The notes under the pieces were generated by a model. It saw only the letters and a program-made list of their open reading frames with translations. It did not search any database and was not told where the DNA came from. Both the position numbers and the translations under genes were made by a program. From NCBI GenBank assembly GCA_050084985.1, contig JBITNC010000001.1, forward strand, positions 70,246,001 through 70,310,000: 64,000 nt of DNA. Direction: 5' to 3'. Positions 42,301-50,059 of the stretch are shown here, in pieces (the first letter of the stretch is position 1; each line of letters begins with the position of its first letter). Source of the stretch: Nageia nagi (taxonomy: Eukaryota > Pinophyta).

Positions 42301-44721
42301 AGTACTTCCCATGTATAATAAGCTTGATAGACTCATCAAGCAGTAGGCTTGACTGATAGATTTTTACAATTACTCACCACTATTGATCAACTGAAAACTC
42401 AGAAAACAATTGAAGAAACTTGGCTCTTATCATGAAATTGAAAAACTATAATCAGACTTTTGTACAGTTTTTGTGTGTTTTACAAAACTTGCCTCTGGTC
42501 ATGAAAATTGAAAAGGAAAATCAAAATTTTGCACATTTTTTGTGTTTGTGTTACAAAATCTGTTCATTCTGAACATTAATATAGATTTAACCATTTGCTA
42601 TTCCATACATGTTACTCTGATATTTAAGATGTTTGTAAACTATATTTAGCAGAAAGAGAAATTAAAAACTGATTTTTTCTAGAGTATCTAAGGTATTTTT
42701 TTTGTTTCCTTTAATGGAAAAGTTCTGAGAGTTACTTGAGTTGCAAAACATCTGTTGGCCTTAGACCACAAGAAGTCATTGCAAGTATGGATCTGGCTCC
42801 CTAGCTTCACATATTTGAGATAGAAAAGAGAGGATATGATAAACATTTTCATTGTCAACAAGCAATAATATTTATAGCGAGAGGATACTGAACTGCTAAT
42901 GTAGTGTCGTAGGTTGTATAAATAGCAATAATGATGTAGTCTTGTAGGTTGTCTAAATCGGCTTTATGAAATCCTTAGACTATTCTTACGCACTTTCTAC
43001 TTTTCTAGTCCCATTGATACGTCTCATAATTTGTAAAATATGCCCAGTTTTTCTCGAGTAATCATTTGACTTCTACATGTGTTCTACTATTAGAATTATT
43101 CTACCACTACAGACATTTTCTTTATAAGATTAGAACATCGGATCATGTTTTATCCTCTTCAAATTCAAACATTTTAAAAAATTTCCACACTGGCTAAGAA
43201 AGATCATTGTAGACCAATTTACTACAGGATTTATCACAAGGACAAAACCTAAAAGATGTAAATTTAAAATAAAAACTTCATTTGTTTCCACGTGACACGT
43301 ACTTGAATTCCACATGCCATTAATGGTGTGACCTAAAGTACCAGTTTTAATAGCTCTCTGTGATAGAAGATAAAGTCCAAATAACCTAAACCATTTTTGC
43401 CAAAAAAAAACCAATTTCAGTTTCAGCTAGAAGCCTGTTTATGTACAGTTTGCGCAGTGGATATTTCTTCATATACATTCACTGATAAGCAATTGTACAC
43501 TAGTATCCATGGGTTGACATCTCTAAGAAGATCGATATAACATCTGTATATTGACCTATAAAGAAAAAACGAAAGAAAGTTTATTAATGTACATGATTGA
43601 CCAAAACCCGTCAGGGATCGAGGGAAAAAAAGTGGTAACAAATTATTGTCTGAGCCCAAAGGAGATGTCTGACGTCAAGGAAACCAAGATTAACAAGTAA
43701 CAATAACTAATTTAAAGAATGTTAGAAAGTATGTTATCAATAACTAATTTAAAGGATTTTGTGTTCTGTTTTCACTCACAATAATGGGTGCCTACTCCAA
43801 TGATGGTACCATCAGAAGTTTTAGTGAGCTATGAGGGATAAGTCCACTTCCTAGTTCTATACAATGATGGTACAATCAAAAATCCAAACGTAGATGTCAA
43901 TTGTTGTGTATGCGAACTTCAGACATTTACCGAAGTTACATGATGACATGTCAGCTCATGAAAATGAACATGTAATATACAAATGATATTTCTATCTTTC
44001 ATTTTGTCCAGATTGAACTCACATTAAATGTGATTACAATTTTCCTGTTCTAGTGGTCTAAATATTAAATGTAAAAACCTAAATACATTGGATCATTCCT
44101 TCAACCCTGAAGTTGATCATTTTGCAGCAAAGAGTGCACAGCAACCATTTAGATGCCTAAAACTACATATCTCTCTTTTCCATGCAATTAATCCTTAGAT
44201 ACGCTCAACTTCTAAACAAGCGGATTTTACTAGCAAGAAACAAATTTAAAATTTTACTCCAAACAATATGTCAAACTATAGTCGAAAGGGCAAGGAACTT
44301 CCTATATAAGTCTGGGCGTAGTAAGCAAATAAATAGAAAGGTGAAAGACGAGAGGGATTCGAACCTTGACCATCGTTTTCTTGGGGTCTTCGCGAAGGAG
44401 GCGGCCAAATTCGAGCTCCATCATTTGGTGTCGATCCAATAGGAATTCTTCTTCTTCTGCTTGGAGTGGTTTCTTCCTTCCATCAGCTGCGGCCACCACA
44501 ACATGTTTTCTGCTACGACTTCGGCAGCTGGATAATGGCAAATGCACAGGAAGGATTTGCGATACATTACGGGGTTTCCAGAAACATTTTGAAGCTGGCA
44601 AGCCTTGAATTGATGTTGAAATTGTGTAATCTCCATTATCCCTTCCTCCTGCTCTGCTTCGGCTCTTAGCTTCCTCTGGTTGGTGTTTGCTCCGGAACGA
44701 TGGATTGGATTGAATTTGCAA
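15260..44721 (-). CDS. SDP: Nuclear gene for a chloroplast S1-domain protein (SDP/At1g12800-like), partial
   Basis: Six minus-strand exons (44365-44721, about 16940-18454, 16288-16510, 15968-16066, 15448-15762, 15260-15364) encode a protein that parallels the Arabidopsis chloroplast S1 RNA-binding protein SDP, which is linked to chloroplast rRNA processing (from memory). Shared hallmarks are MELEFGRLLREDPKKTMVK joined to VIGRKLNPDASHLDIEKS, several VLLRKP-type motifs in a low-complexity middle, and GSLLGFLPYRDLGPRRIPLP with LSSFVGQ before the S1 fold. Most exon joins keep phase and have GT-AG borders. The S1 domain and C-terminus were not found in the window. The N-terminus is Arg/Ser-rich and suits a plastid transit peptide. 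One frame break lies near 17100. Confidence 0.8.
15448..15762 (-). CDS. SDP-like gene, exon 5 (GFLPYR region)
   Basis: Exactly 105 codons between TTGGCAG and GTAAAAAG. It encodes VMFGSLLGFLPYRDLGPRRI, then FENWLQQKGYDLPKF and finally YNQDTTIFLSSFVGQ. This is the most diagnostic part of the protein for the family assignment. Confidence 0.85.
15968..16066 (-). CDS. SDP-like gene, exon 4
   Basis: Exactly 33 codons between TTTGTAG and a consensus GTAAGT donor, phase 0 at both ends. The product EGKDREWANAETLHKSGVFA continues as ELELLSCNETGFS, which matches the segment before the GFLPYR motif in this family. Confidence 0.8.
16288..16510 (-). CDS. SDP-like gene, exon 3
   Basis: Acceptor TGTGCAG|GAAG and donor GTGAAG|GTAAAA bound 223 bases. 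The product includes RPSLADSVLRKPLHQMEPRV and ends NNEAFLWVVK. The LRKP motif ties it to exon 2. An alternative acceptor lies about 35 bases upstream (ATAG|AAATG). Confidence 0.7.
16940..18454 (-). CDS. SDP-like gene, exon 2 (low-complexity middle with 49-residue repeats)
   Basis: The acceptor TTGCAG precedes VIGRKLNPDASHLDIEKS. The exon encodes a Ser/Lys/Asp-rich, probably disordered region. It holds three 49-residue tandem repeats, each with a motif like HEVLLRKPASP (genomic about 17800-18250), then VILRRP and PLTRPTFP variants. The frame used from 18454 ends at a stop at 17096. Coding character continues in another frame (GKSIEHIDSSGCSLVGEVAR) to about 16925, so a one-base slip or a missed splice lies near 17100. 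The 3' border is unresolved; donors at AG|GTGATG near 16966 and AAT|GTAACT near 17020 are possible. Confidence 0.75.
19560..21162. mobile_element. Possible MITE-like segment with inverted ends
   Basis: The left end (GTTGGCCGC, T-run, then GATTCGCAAAACT) is an imperfect inverted copy of the right end (CGCGAATATG... A-run, CCAACA). Repeated ATTCGCAAAACTATTTT-like sequence lies inside both ends. Removing the solo LTR within would leave about 360 bp. No clear target duplication was seen, so the class is open. Confidence 0.35.
19772..21007. repeat. Candidate solo LTR (about 1.24 kb)
   Basis: It starts TGTGATGATCC and ends GGGGGGCATCACA, the usual gypsy LTR ends. It is flanked by CACTT (19767-19771) and CACTC (21008-21012), a near-perfect duplication. 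No internal coding region is present, so the element likely collapsed by recombination between its LTRs. Confidence 0.6.
21345..21525 (+). pseudogene. Gypsy-2 gag, N-terminal part
   Basis: The frame reads GRPRAPRNAILADMSKGITT, then LDAIETAHIKDVSDSEEE. This acidic DVSDSEEE stretch is typical of the start of gag in one plant gypsy group. The frame is cut by the copia-2 LTR at 21526 and resumes at 32210. Confidence 0.7.
21526..22370 (+). repeat. 5' LTR of copia-2 (845 bp)
   Basis: It aligns by eye with 31269-32209 over its length, for example ATGTGGCATTTCCAAGTCA and CTTTCCAA-type repeats. A primer-binding site follows at 22372-22384 (TTTTATCAAAGCC, a mutated initiator-Met complement). Confidence 0.85.
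22486..23385 (+). pseudogene. Gag of copia-2
   Basis: ATG at 22486 starts MANNTNLLPILEFNGEDYEY, the usual opening of copia gag (target-name motif FNGxxYxxW). The frame is broken at 22672 and again later. The C-terminal part has an Arg/Gly-rich stretch and a CCHC knuckle read as CYHCNKYGHYKREC near 23255-23300. Confidence 0.8.
23386..26250 (+). pseudogene. Pol of copia-2, first part
   Basis: The protease site LDSGCSNHMAGKRDLFSS is intact in one frame. Integrase spans 23698-24608 with WLWHLKYSHLNFASLRLL, RTDCGGEFFSNKL and QQHGVAERKNK. Reverse transcriptase runs 25060-25870, with RRKARLVTKGF-like sequence and MKDLGLMHYFLGMEVHQSKG. RNase H begins near 25940 (KRILKYVESIVDFGIHYF) with ALSSTEAGY, and is cut at 26255 by element E. 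Several stops are present, for example near 25060 and 26209. Confidence 0.88.
26256..26437 (-). repeat. LTR of element E, left copy (its 3' LTR)
   Basis: 182 bp. On the minus strand it starts TGTTAGAAATT and ends CAATTCCAATA. It is flanked inside by the purine tract at 26438-26448. Confidence 0.85.
27142..27510 (-). repeat. LTR-like segment related to the LTR at 6267-6892
   Basis: Left end TGTATGGATCTACC parallels TGTTGGATCTAAAC at 6267. Three GGTTTTCGTCC-like motifs follow at about 32-bp spacing (27168, 27200, 27231), then GATCAATAATACCAAAG and a minus-strand TATA box (GTATAAAAGGAAGAGG). The right end GGGGATATTATA reads TATAATATCCCC on the minus strand. It is shorter than its relative. Confidence 0.5.
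28640..29720 (+). pseudogene. LINE ORF1-type fragment (DUF4283 plus knuckle-like region)
   Basis: The frame around 28941-29130 reads FQFDEDLQKVIEMGPWFLKK, then GLIIKRWEKTFSPESENFN, the signature of the DUF4283 domain in plant LINE ORF1 proteins. It continues as GIAKAIGSLVTIEQSRRLKL and ends in a Lys-rich stretch after VGYKHYVKDCPKKKRR, a decayed zinc knuckle. Stops and frame changes show it is inactive. It lies on the strand opposite to element E. It may be an insertion in, or cargo of, that element. Confidence 0.65.
30807..31015 (-). repeat. LTR of element E, right copy (its 5' LTR)
   Basis: 209 bp, with about 30 bp not found in the left copy. The primer-binding site lies just left of it on the minus strand. 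Confidence 0.85.
31021..31281 (+). pseudogene. Pol of copia-2, RNase H C-terminal part
   Basis: The frame resumes as VIFCDNMSVIQLAKNLVHQS, then SKHFDMKYHFICDIVEKK and NIFTKGVAKTQFVKL, the standard end of copia RNase H. The last codons run into the 3' LTR, which starts at 31269. The first bases follow directly on those before element E once one GTCCT copy is counted. Confidence 0.88.
31269..32209 (+). repeat. 3' LTR of copia-2 (about 941 bp)
   Basis: It matches the 5' LTR but carries extra sequence near 31425-31490 not present there. It starts TGTTGGAATT after the purine tract and ends TTTCTTCA. Confidence 0.85.
32210..33075 (+). pseudogene. Gypsy-2 gag, main part
   Basis: Gypsy gag resumes with LNLEELIDWIMDIEKFFDYE, then LKGHASIWWDHVQTER, and in a shifted frame FPADYQIQLFRKLQNLKQ with EEKVARYINELRMCIQDEIG. 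This is the capsid region of plant gypsy gag. An Arg/Gly/Ser-rich part follows with a 36-residue tandem duplication (SQMSSFSQNTRKESESSRG and SQTSSFSQRTRKEGESSRG), then a decayed knuckle (CFKCPQMQHINKHGKEAC). Confidence 0.85.
33076..33700 (+). pseudogene. Gypsy-2 aspartic protease
   Basis: The protease region includes CKVIMDSKSANNLASKEMV, where the usual DSG/DSA triad reads DSK, so the active site is altered. It continues with YKDLVLCDIIPMDTCHVLLK and RPWQFDRKVVHDGR, both characteristic of gypsy proteases. Confidence 0.8.
33701..34420 (+). pseudogene. Gypsy-2 reverse transcriptase N-terminal stub joined to a C-terminal tail
   Basis: The frame holds the start of reverse transcriptase, HHHIDLLLKASLSNKIAYSM, then LLDKGLIRGSSSPCAVPNIL. 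It then jumps to unrelated Lys/Glu-rich sequence (ENVEDGYLVKETSQKYGESK) with no palm domain, RNase H or integrase. A large deletion in pol best explains this. Weak coding character persists to about 34420. Confidence 0.7.
34421..36834 (+). repeat. LTR-like non-coding segments within gypsy-2
   Basis: 34421-35347 has a promoter-like TATAAAAGGG near 34878, followed by sequence like an R-U5 leader with repeated GGCATTCCTCAAA. 35348-36834 starts TATAATATCCC and ends GGGAACATCACA, the inverted ends usual for gypsy LTRs. No matching duplication flanks either segment. They are probably one or two inserted or truncated LTRs of unknown parent. Confidence 0.4.
36821..37099 (+). pseudogene. Glu/Lys-rich frame just before the gypsy-2 3' LTR
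   Basis: About 92 residues, starting GTSHFDKAIKVEEEEEVEYL. They are rich in Glu, Lys, Met and Gln and likely helical. Position suggests the C-terminal tail of the gypsy-2 polyprotein; no domain recognised. Confidence 0.4.
37527..37800. repeat. 5' subterminal array of CCGTTCCC / GGGAACGG motifs
   Basis: Roughly fifteen copies of CGTTCCC or its complement GGGAACG are packed in a very GC-rich stretch, in both orientations. About six more copies lie near the 3' end (41283-41370). Subterminal arrays in hAT elements bind the transposase (established for Ac), so that role is inferred here. The proline- and arginine-rich open frames crossing it are artefacts. Confidence 0.8.
38234..40915 (+). CDS. 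hAT transposase, five exons, about 743 residues
   Basis: Exons: 38234-39179, 39307-39725, 39847-40026, 40132-40465 and 40562-40915, each bounded by GT and AG with matching phases. Domains in order: BED zinc finger (YKCHICNSTFKGSYTRIESH), DUF659 catalytic region (SIIMDGWTDIRQRPLIN and ITDAAPVCKRAGKLIEG), the CxxH motif (CCVHALNNALKGI), and the hAT C-terminal dimerisation region (GWWELYGDDAPHLKHLAIRL with SAAERNWSTYGFIHS). It ends in an acidic tail. The ATG frame and the main frame differ by one base at an A7 run (38375-38381). That is either a real one-base slip or a sequence error. It otherwise looks complete, and cuts and pastes the element. Confidence 0.93.
41585..44364. other. Intronic sequence, nothing recognised
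   Basis: AT-rich DNA between gypsy-2 and exon 1. Small direct repeats occur (for example TAACTAATTTAAAG near 43687 and 43741) but there is no coding sequence or element end that I can support. Confidence 0.5.
44365..44721 (-). CDS. SDP-like gene, exon 1 (transit peptide and N-terminal motif)
   Basis: The ATG at 44721 opens 119 codons ending at AAG, followed by a GTTCGA donor. The first 70 residues are rich in Ser and Arg with few acidic residues, as in plastid transit peptides. The segment LLDRHQMMELEFGRLLRE followed by DPKKTMVK is the conserved start of this family. The next residues of the family motif are found at the start of exon 2, 26 kb away. The start codon is provisional because no transcript was examined. 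Confidence 0.75.
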
Positions 44722-44870
44722 GTAGCTTGAATTTGTAATTACTTTATTTATGAGTTATAATTTTAATTTCTTATTATTAAGAGATTATTGAGTCTATGAT
44801 AATTTCACCTTAGTATTCTTCTTTGCTTTTATTGTTGTTTTTATCTGATAGGTCAATTTCAAGCTTGAGG
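44722..44870 (-). promoter_or_regulatory. Presumed 5' flank of the SDP-like gene
   Basis: Only about 150 bp separate the provisional ATG from a LINE remnant. The stretch is AT-rich with a TATA-like CATAAATAAAG on the minus strand near 44745. The core promoter may be here or in LINE-derived DNA; no transcript data support either. Confidence 0.3.
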
Positions 44871-45530
44871 TCCTAGATGAAGTTCTCTTCTTTCATTTAA
44901 CTATGTATCTTCTTAAGCTTTTCGTATAAAGAATAAAGAGGAAAAGGAATATAGGGTCATCTTGGTATATACCTCTTGAGGTTTGGAATGGTTGAGAAGG
45001 GATGTTATTATGAGGATAAAGAAAGAGGTTAAAGAAACATATTTCATTATCCACAAGATCCATTCTTCCTTGAACTTGATTTTGCTTAGAATTTTAACCA
45101 TAAAATCCCAACTAACTATATCATAAACATTAAATAAATCAAGCTTTAAGAATATTTTTTTATTCTCTCTTCTAGTGAGGGTGTGAAAATAATTCTAACC
45201 TGTAATTATACAATCAAGAATTAGTCTATCTTGAATAAAACATCCTTGTTCTTGGCATATGATTTTAAGGAGAATTTTTTTAGTCTCTCAACCATCAATT
45301 TGGTAAGTATTTTGTAGATCACATTGCATAGGGCAATCAGCCAAAAATTAGCAATATTATTTGTGTCTTCTCCCTTTGAAATCAAGGCTAGGTGGGTGTG
45401 GTTGAAGACTATGATGATCCTACCATTTTACCTTATTTATTCTGTAACTTTTATCAAATCTTATGCAATTTTCACTACATCAAAATTGATGTTTAAAGGA
45501 GGTTATTTTACGACAATTGAAAATCAGCTT
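44870..45530 (-). pseudogene. LINE ORF2 reverse transcriptase fragment
   Basis: Minus-strand translation from 45530 gives FNHTHLALISKGEDTNNIAN, then FWLIALCNVIYKILTKLMVE. After frame changes it gives DIVSWDFMVKILSKIKFKEE followed by WILWIMKYVSLTSFFILI. These are the N-terminal and palm motifs of plant L1-type reverse transcriptases. Stops are frequent. The endonuclease domain of a similar minus-strand LINE lies at 62.2-63.3 kb, so both may be one element split by later insertions. Confidence 0.82.
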
Positions 45531-45539
45531 TACAAGCCT

Positions 45540-46299
45540 ATTAGGAACCTAAAAGATCTAAAACGAGATTTGAGTTACATAACAGAGAAATATGAACTAG
45601 CAACATAACCAATCAACAACAAATTAACAATACAAATCAGAATAATAGCAAGATTACAATAGCAAAACTTTATTGATAGCAAAATGAATTGTAGATTGCT
45701 TCAAGGGGGCTACCTCCTTACAATTCAAAATAATATATTTTCCAAGATAATGTTTATTCCTCTCCTACACATATTTGTAGTACTATTACTCTGACCCTAA
45801 TCGATCATTCATTACAAAATGATGATTAACCTTACAAATTATGTCAATCCACCTTACAATTTAATATATGTCAATAATCTAATTAATTAATTAATATAAG
45901 TTGAAAATTGGAAAATTGGAAAATTACATACCAACCCCCTTAAAAGAGAGTTTTATCTTCAAAGTTGAAAATTGGAAAATTGTTGTTGAAGCTGATGAAG
46001 TATCTCTCAAGTTGCATCCTCAAGGGTTAATCCATGTCACTATATAAGAACTTCAGTAATGGTGTGGTTACATAACTGGCATGTACGTCAATCTAGAACT
46101 ACCTCAAGTTTAACCATTATGGAGCCATCATCAGAGAATTCATGTAGTTTAGTTTGAACCATGGCCTGGGATCCTAATACCTTCTTAATACAACAGACAT
46201 GAAAGACAAGGTGAACCTTTGAATATCTAGGTAATGCTAATTTGTACATTACAAGTCCAATGTGTTGGATGATTTTGTAAGGCCCATAAAATTATGGAG
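45540..46299 (-). mobile_element. Chromodomain gypsy element (chromovirus), 3' end only
   Basis: Minus-strand frames read FYGPYKIIQHIGLVMYKLAL, then VHLVFHVCCIKKVLGSQAMV (integrase C-terminus) and TITEVLI with LTLEDAT (chromodomain). A purine tract TAAGGGGG near 45942 is followed by AT-rich sequence with CAATAAAG-type signals, down to about 45540, interpreted as the 3' LTR. The remainder of the element is absent. Chromodomains direct integration to heterochromatin. Confidence 0.75.
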
Positions 46300-47236
46300 C
46301 ACTACTAGGAAAAGGCTTATTTGCATCTTTTTTATGTCATAAAAATATTTATAAATACATCGATGTAAATTACATCAGAATGCATCACCTTGTGTCAAAA
46401 ATATTTTTTGAATTTTTGCATATTTTTCAATGCAAATTCTGATACAAAAATCGATGCAAATTTTACGTTATATTTTACAAAAAAAATTAAAATGCATTTG
46501 ACCTATATTCATTGATCCACCAATCGATGGCTCACATTCACTTTATCCTCCATCTGTACCAAAAGTGATTACCTAATAGCCAAATACCCTCTCTGAACTA
46601 TATATATAAATAAACCCTCCTTGTAATCATCACATTTCATAGGCTTTAGCTATTTTATTTTCTTAGGTCTTTGCTTTATATTTGAAATCCTTAGATTTCA
46701 GGTTTCGATTGAAGTCATGGAACCCAAGGTAGAGAAGAATCCCATAAAGAAGAAACCAGTGGTGGAGAAATATTTGATTGCATAAAAGAAAACACCTTCA
46801 AAGGCTGATAAGAAATTGCTCAAAGAAGAAGGCGAGAAGAAATGGATAATAACATCAAAATCTTTACCATATTATTCGGAAAATATATATATAATAAATT
46901 CAATTTTTCAAAACTTGAACCACTAACCCTATTCTTGAACTGGTCCAACAAACCAATGTCATTGCCTTAAAGACCTATTAAAAAGGAACTCTAAGATACA
47001 GAGCAAATCACATAAGTGAATCAAAAATTGAGTAATTATTTTAATAAAAATGATGTACCTTGAAGAGGTTGTAACTTTTGATCATGATATAGTTTTGAGC
47101 CCTTTTTTAAAAAATTGCATAGAATTAAAAGATCTAAAATTCTATAATGTCTCCTTGCAAAAGTCAATGCAAAAAAGGATGCAAAATTTGACTTATAAAA
47201 TGACATAAAAAATGATGTAAAACCCTTTCTACAACA
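46300..47236. mobile_element. CACTA-like non-autonomous DNA element
   Basis: The left end CACTACTAGGAAAAGGC is the classic CACTA terminus. The right end AACCCTTTCTAC is its inverted counterpart but has lost the last bases. Subterminal sequences are rich in GATGTAAA/TTTACATC-like motifs in both orientations. No transposase is present. The 3-bp target duplication could not be confirmed on the right. Confidence 0.65.
46600..46850 (+). pseudogene. Captured histone H2B promoter, leader and N-terminal tail (fragment)
   Basis: The frame from ATG 46717 reads MEPKVEKNPIKKKPVVEKYL, then after a stop KKTPSKADKKLLKEEGEKK. This Lys-, Pro- and Glu-rich series of EKKP-type motifs parallels the N-terminal tail of plant histone H2B, recalled from family knowledge. 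The globular histone fold is missing. A TATA box (TATATATAAATAAA, 46600-46613) lies about 105 bp upstream, and a CCAAT box is near 46530, so promoter and leader may have been carried too. Confidence 0.55.
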
Positions 47237-49513
47237 TAATTCTATTGTAGAGTATAAGGGATTATAAATTACCTTTTGATCTCATGCTTTACACAAAAGT
47301 TGTTGAACTCATTGCTTATGTATTCACCCCCCATTATCTGACCTTAGAATTTTGATCTTTACATTGGTTTGATTTTAAACTAAGGCCATGAAGTCCTTGA
47401 ACATAACAAAGATTTGATCCTTATGCTCTAGCAGATACCCAAACATCATCCTATTAATTTCATCAATAAAAGTAAGGATATATGATGCTCTTTCAAGTAA
47501 CTTAGTTTGAAATTGACCGATCAAGTCTGAGTGTATCAATTGGAAGGTTGAGATGCCTTTGTTTTCTTATCCTTCTCAAAATTTTATCTTTTCATCTTCC
47601 CTAAGATGTAATTTTCATGAAGGCCAATGGAGGGTAATATTAGAGGCAATCCTTTCATAAGTTCCTGATCCTTCATAAGTTGAATACTTTTATGGTTGAG
47701 ATGGCCTAATCATTGATACCAAAGGTTGCCTTTAAACAAACATTTGTAGCTAGGCACAACTTAGTAAGCACTTGATCAACTATACAAAGATCATTTTTAA
47801 CATATCCCTTTATTGAGGTTGTAAACCCTTTCCTTATGCTCCATGAGTTTGAGTTGAACTCAAAGGTATATAATTTTCTTGTAATTTGAATGATTGATAA
47901 AATATTGATCCCTAACATGGGTACAAAAAGCACTTTTTCAATCACCTTACCATGCATTAAGTTCCAATCCCTTGAACTTCTAGCATTGAGTTATCTTTTA
48001 TCACTACCATCATCTGCTCTGTGTTTGTGAAAGTTTTCAAACTTATTTCTCTCAAAACTCATATGATTAATGCAACTTGAATCCACCATCAAATCATTTG
48101 AAAAAATACGAGACTTAGAATAAAGACAAACACTTTTATTATTCTTATTCCCTTTGAATTTGTTCACTTTATCTTTACCTTTGCCATTTTCCTCCTCTTT
48201 TTCTTGTAGCAATGATTCTCTTTGTGACCATAGATGCCATAAATGTTACAATTACCATCAAACTTTTCCTTATATGCATGAGGTTTGCTTGAATTTCTTT
48301 TATTATATGATGATTGTTTCCATTCTTTTTTACATTTATTTTAGGATGAGCATGAGGAGACTTATTATAATTTTTGAACTTCTTCTTGAAGTGAGTTGAC
48401 TTAGTTGTACCTAAAGCAACATTGTGCTCCTTTGGAGTAGAAATTAACACTTTCTTGTTTATGGTCTCTTCATGATTCAAGAGGAGTATATAAATATTCT
48501 CTAAAGAAAGGATTTCCTTTGAACATCATCAAGCCTAGTCTCAATAAAGTCACAAAGTGACTAAACTTGGTTGAGAGTCTTTGTAAGATGATAAACACCA
48601 TGAATTCATCATTGATCCAATTACACCCATAACTCATATGTTGGGTCCTTATATCAATAATCTTATTTGACTAGATTGCAATACCCTCATCTTTCTCTTG
48701 ACAACATTGCAAGATCTTTTGAAGGATGATGAAAATTTTAGAGAATTTAGATCCAAGGTAGATTTTCTTAAGCTTATCCCATGCTTCTTTGGTGGATGTT
48801 GAGGTCAAAATCATGAGGATAACTTCATCTAAAATTGCTCTAAATATCATAAAAGTTGCCAACTCATTTATGTTATTATACACCTCTAGTTATTTAGACT
48901 CTATTGGTTTGACTTGTGAAGGATTTAGACCTACTCTAATCCTCAAGGTCCAAGACTAGGAAACTCAATCATTCAACATAACACCATTTACACAAGATAA
49001 CACAAATATAATGTGGTTCCTCCCTCCTTGGGTGTACATCCACAACTAGTTCTCAATTCTCAATCTATGCACCTCTTACAACAATTCTCTTTCTCTCCTA
49101 CACAACTAGTAGAGTAATCTTACTCCAAAAACTTAGTTATGTTACAAGAGGAGAGGCCCTCTATTTATAGCTTGAGAGCACCTCCCTAACCTCCCTTTAA
49201 CCCAAGGGTAAGGTTAGGGTTATAATAAATGTATCACCTAACTTTAACCTACCAACTAACCACATGGTAAAGTCAAAGTCTACATAATAAAGAATTCAAT
49301 TAATCCCTTAAGGTATCTACATATCCTTTAAGTGATTAATTGAATTTACAAGGAGTTTAGATATTCACAATATTTCATTACAAATTCTAACAACTTGATT
49401 ATCATTAATCATTTTCTAAAGTTTGCATTCTTGAAACTTCTCTTTCATCCTTGGTTCCCAGATACCATAGTTGAACCATCAAGGATGTGCTTAGGTGAAA
49501 AAGAGTCTCCCAT
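47231..49513 (-). pseudogene. Copia-3 gag, protease and partial integrase
   Basis: Gag opens MGDSFSPKHILDG, then (shifted) NYGIWEPRMKEKFQEC. It continues after the solo LTR with YNNINELATFMIFRAILDEV and TKEAWDKLKKIYLGSKFSK. A knuckle reads CYICGIYGHKENHC-like sequence near 48230. The protease site reads LMVDSSCINHMSFERNKF, and the pre-integrase has LGHLNHKSIQ-like sequence. Integrase has a DNGGGEYISNEFN-like motif near 47300 and is cut at about 47233. Confidence 0.75.
48919..49392 (-). repeat. Solo LTR (474 bp) in copia-3 gag
   Basis: It starts TGAAGGATTT and ends AAATTCTAACA, related to the copia-3 and copia-4 LTRs. A perfect 5-bp duplication ACTTG flanks it (48914-48918 and 49393-49397). 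The gag frame is continuous across the site when one ACTTG copy is counted. Confidence 0.85.
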
Positions 49514-50059
49514 TTCTACAAAAGAAAGATCAATTTTGATTAAAGCATAAGAAGCATCAACATAAGATTTGTAAACATCATAAATATCATCACCATTGCA
49601 AGTAATATAATAATTGTAAATAATAAGCTAACCAAATTTGCAAGTATCATAACCATTGCAAGCAACAAGCTTTTAACTAACCATCATAACAATTGCAATC
49701 AACTAATATTATTAACCATATTGTTCATAAAATTATCTAAATTGTAAATTGTTGTTATGGTTAAAAGAACTTGTATAAATTTGTGCAAATTAAAAAAATA
49801 AATTAACAATTTGTAAGTTACAAGTTAGTAGCTTGTTTGAGTTAGTAATTTGTGGTTAGCAAATTGTAAGTTATGTTAGTGCACTTTGTTTAACACTAGG
49901 TAGATTTAAAGGTTAGTAAGTCTTAATTTACAATTGTAGTTAGTGTTTGAGATTAGTATTTGTAGTTATTTCACATTTAATTATTGAATTAATTTGAGAA
50001 TTTGTTGATTATTTAGCCACATAAAAAAAGGATAAACACTCATAACAAGGGTTAGTAGT

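Larger units (their letters stand above)
18455..44364 (-). other. Intron 1 of the SDP-like gene (about 25.9 kb), packed with nested transposons
   Basis: The donor AAG|GTTCGA is at 44365/44364 and the acceptor TTGCAG|GTCATCGGG is at 18455/18454. Both flanking exons end and start in phase 0. A gypsy element with its nested cargo fills 19006-41579, or about 87 percent of the intron. The 18455-19000 stretch holds no recognised feature. Confidence 0.75.

Noticed and set aside
43130-43659. Minus-strand open frames in intron 1
   Set aside because: Short, no motif, and not needed to complete the conserved protein.
46300-47236. Intact autonomous CACTA transposon
   Set aside because: No transposase and one damaged end; only a non-autonomous, decayed element is supported.
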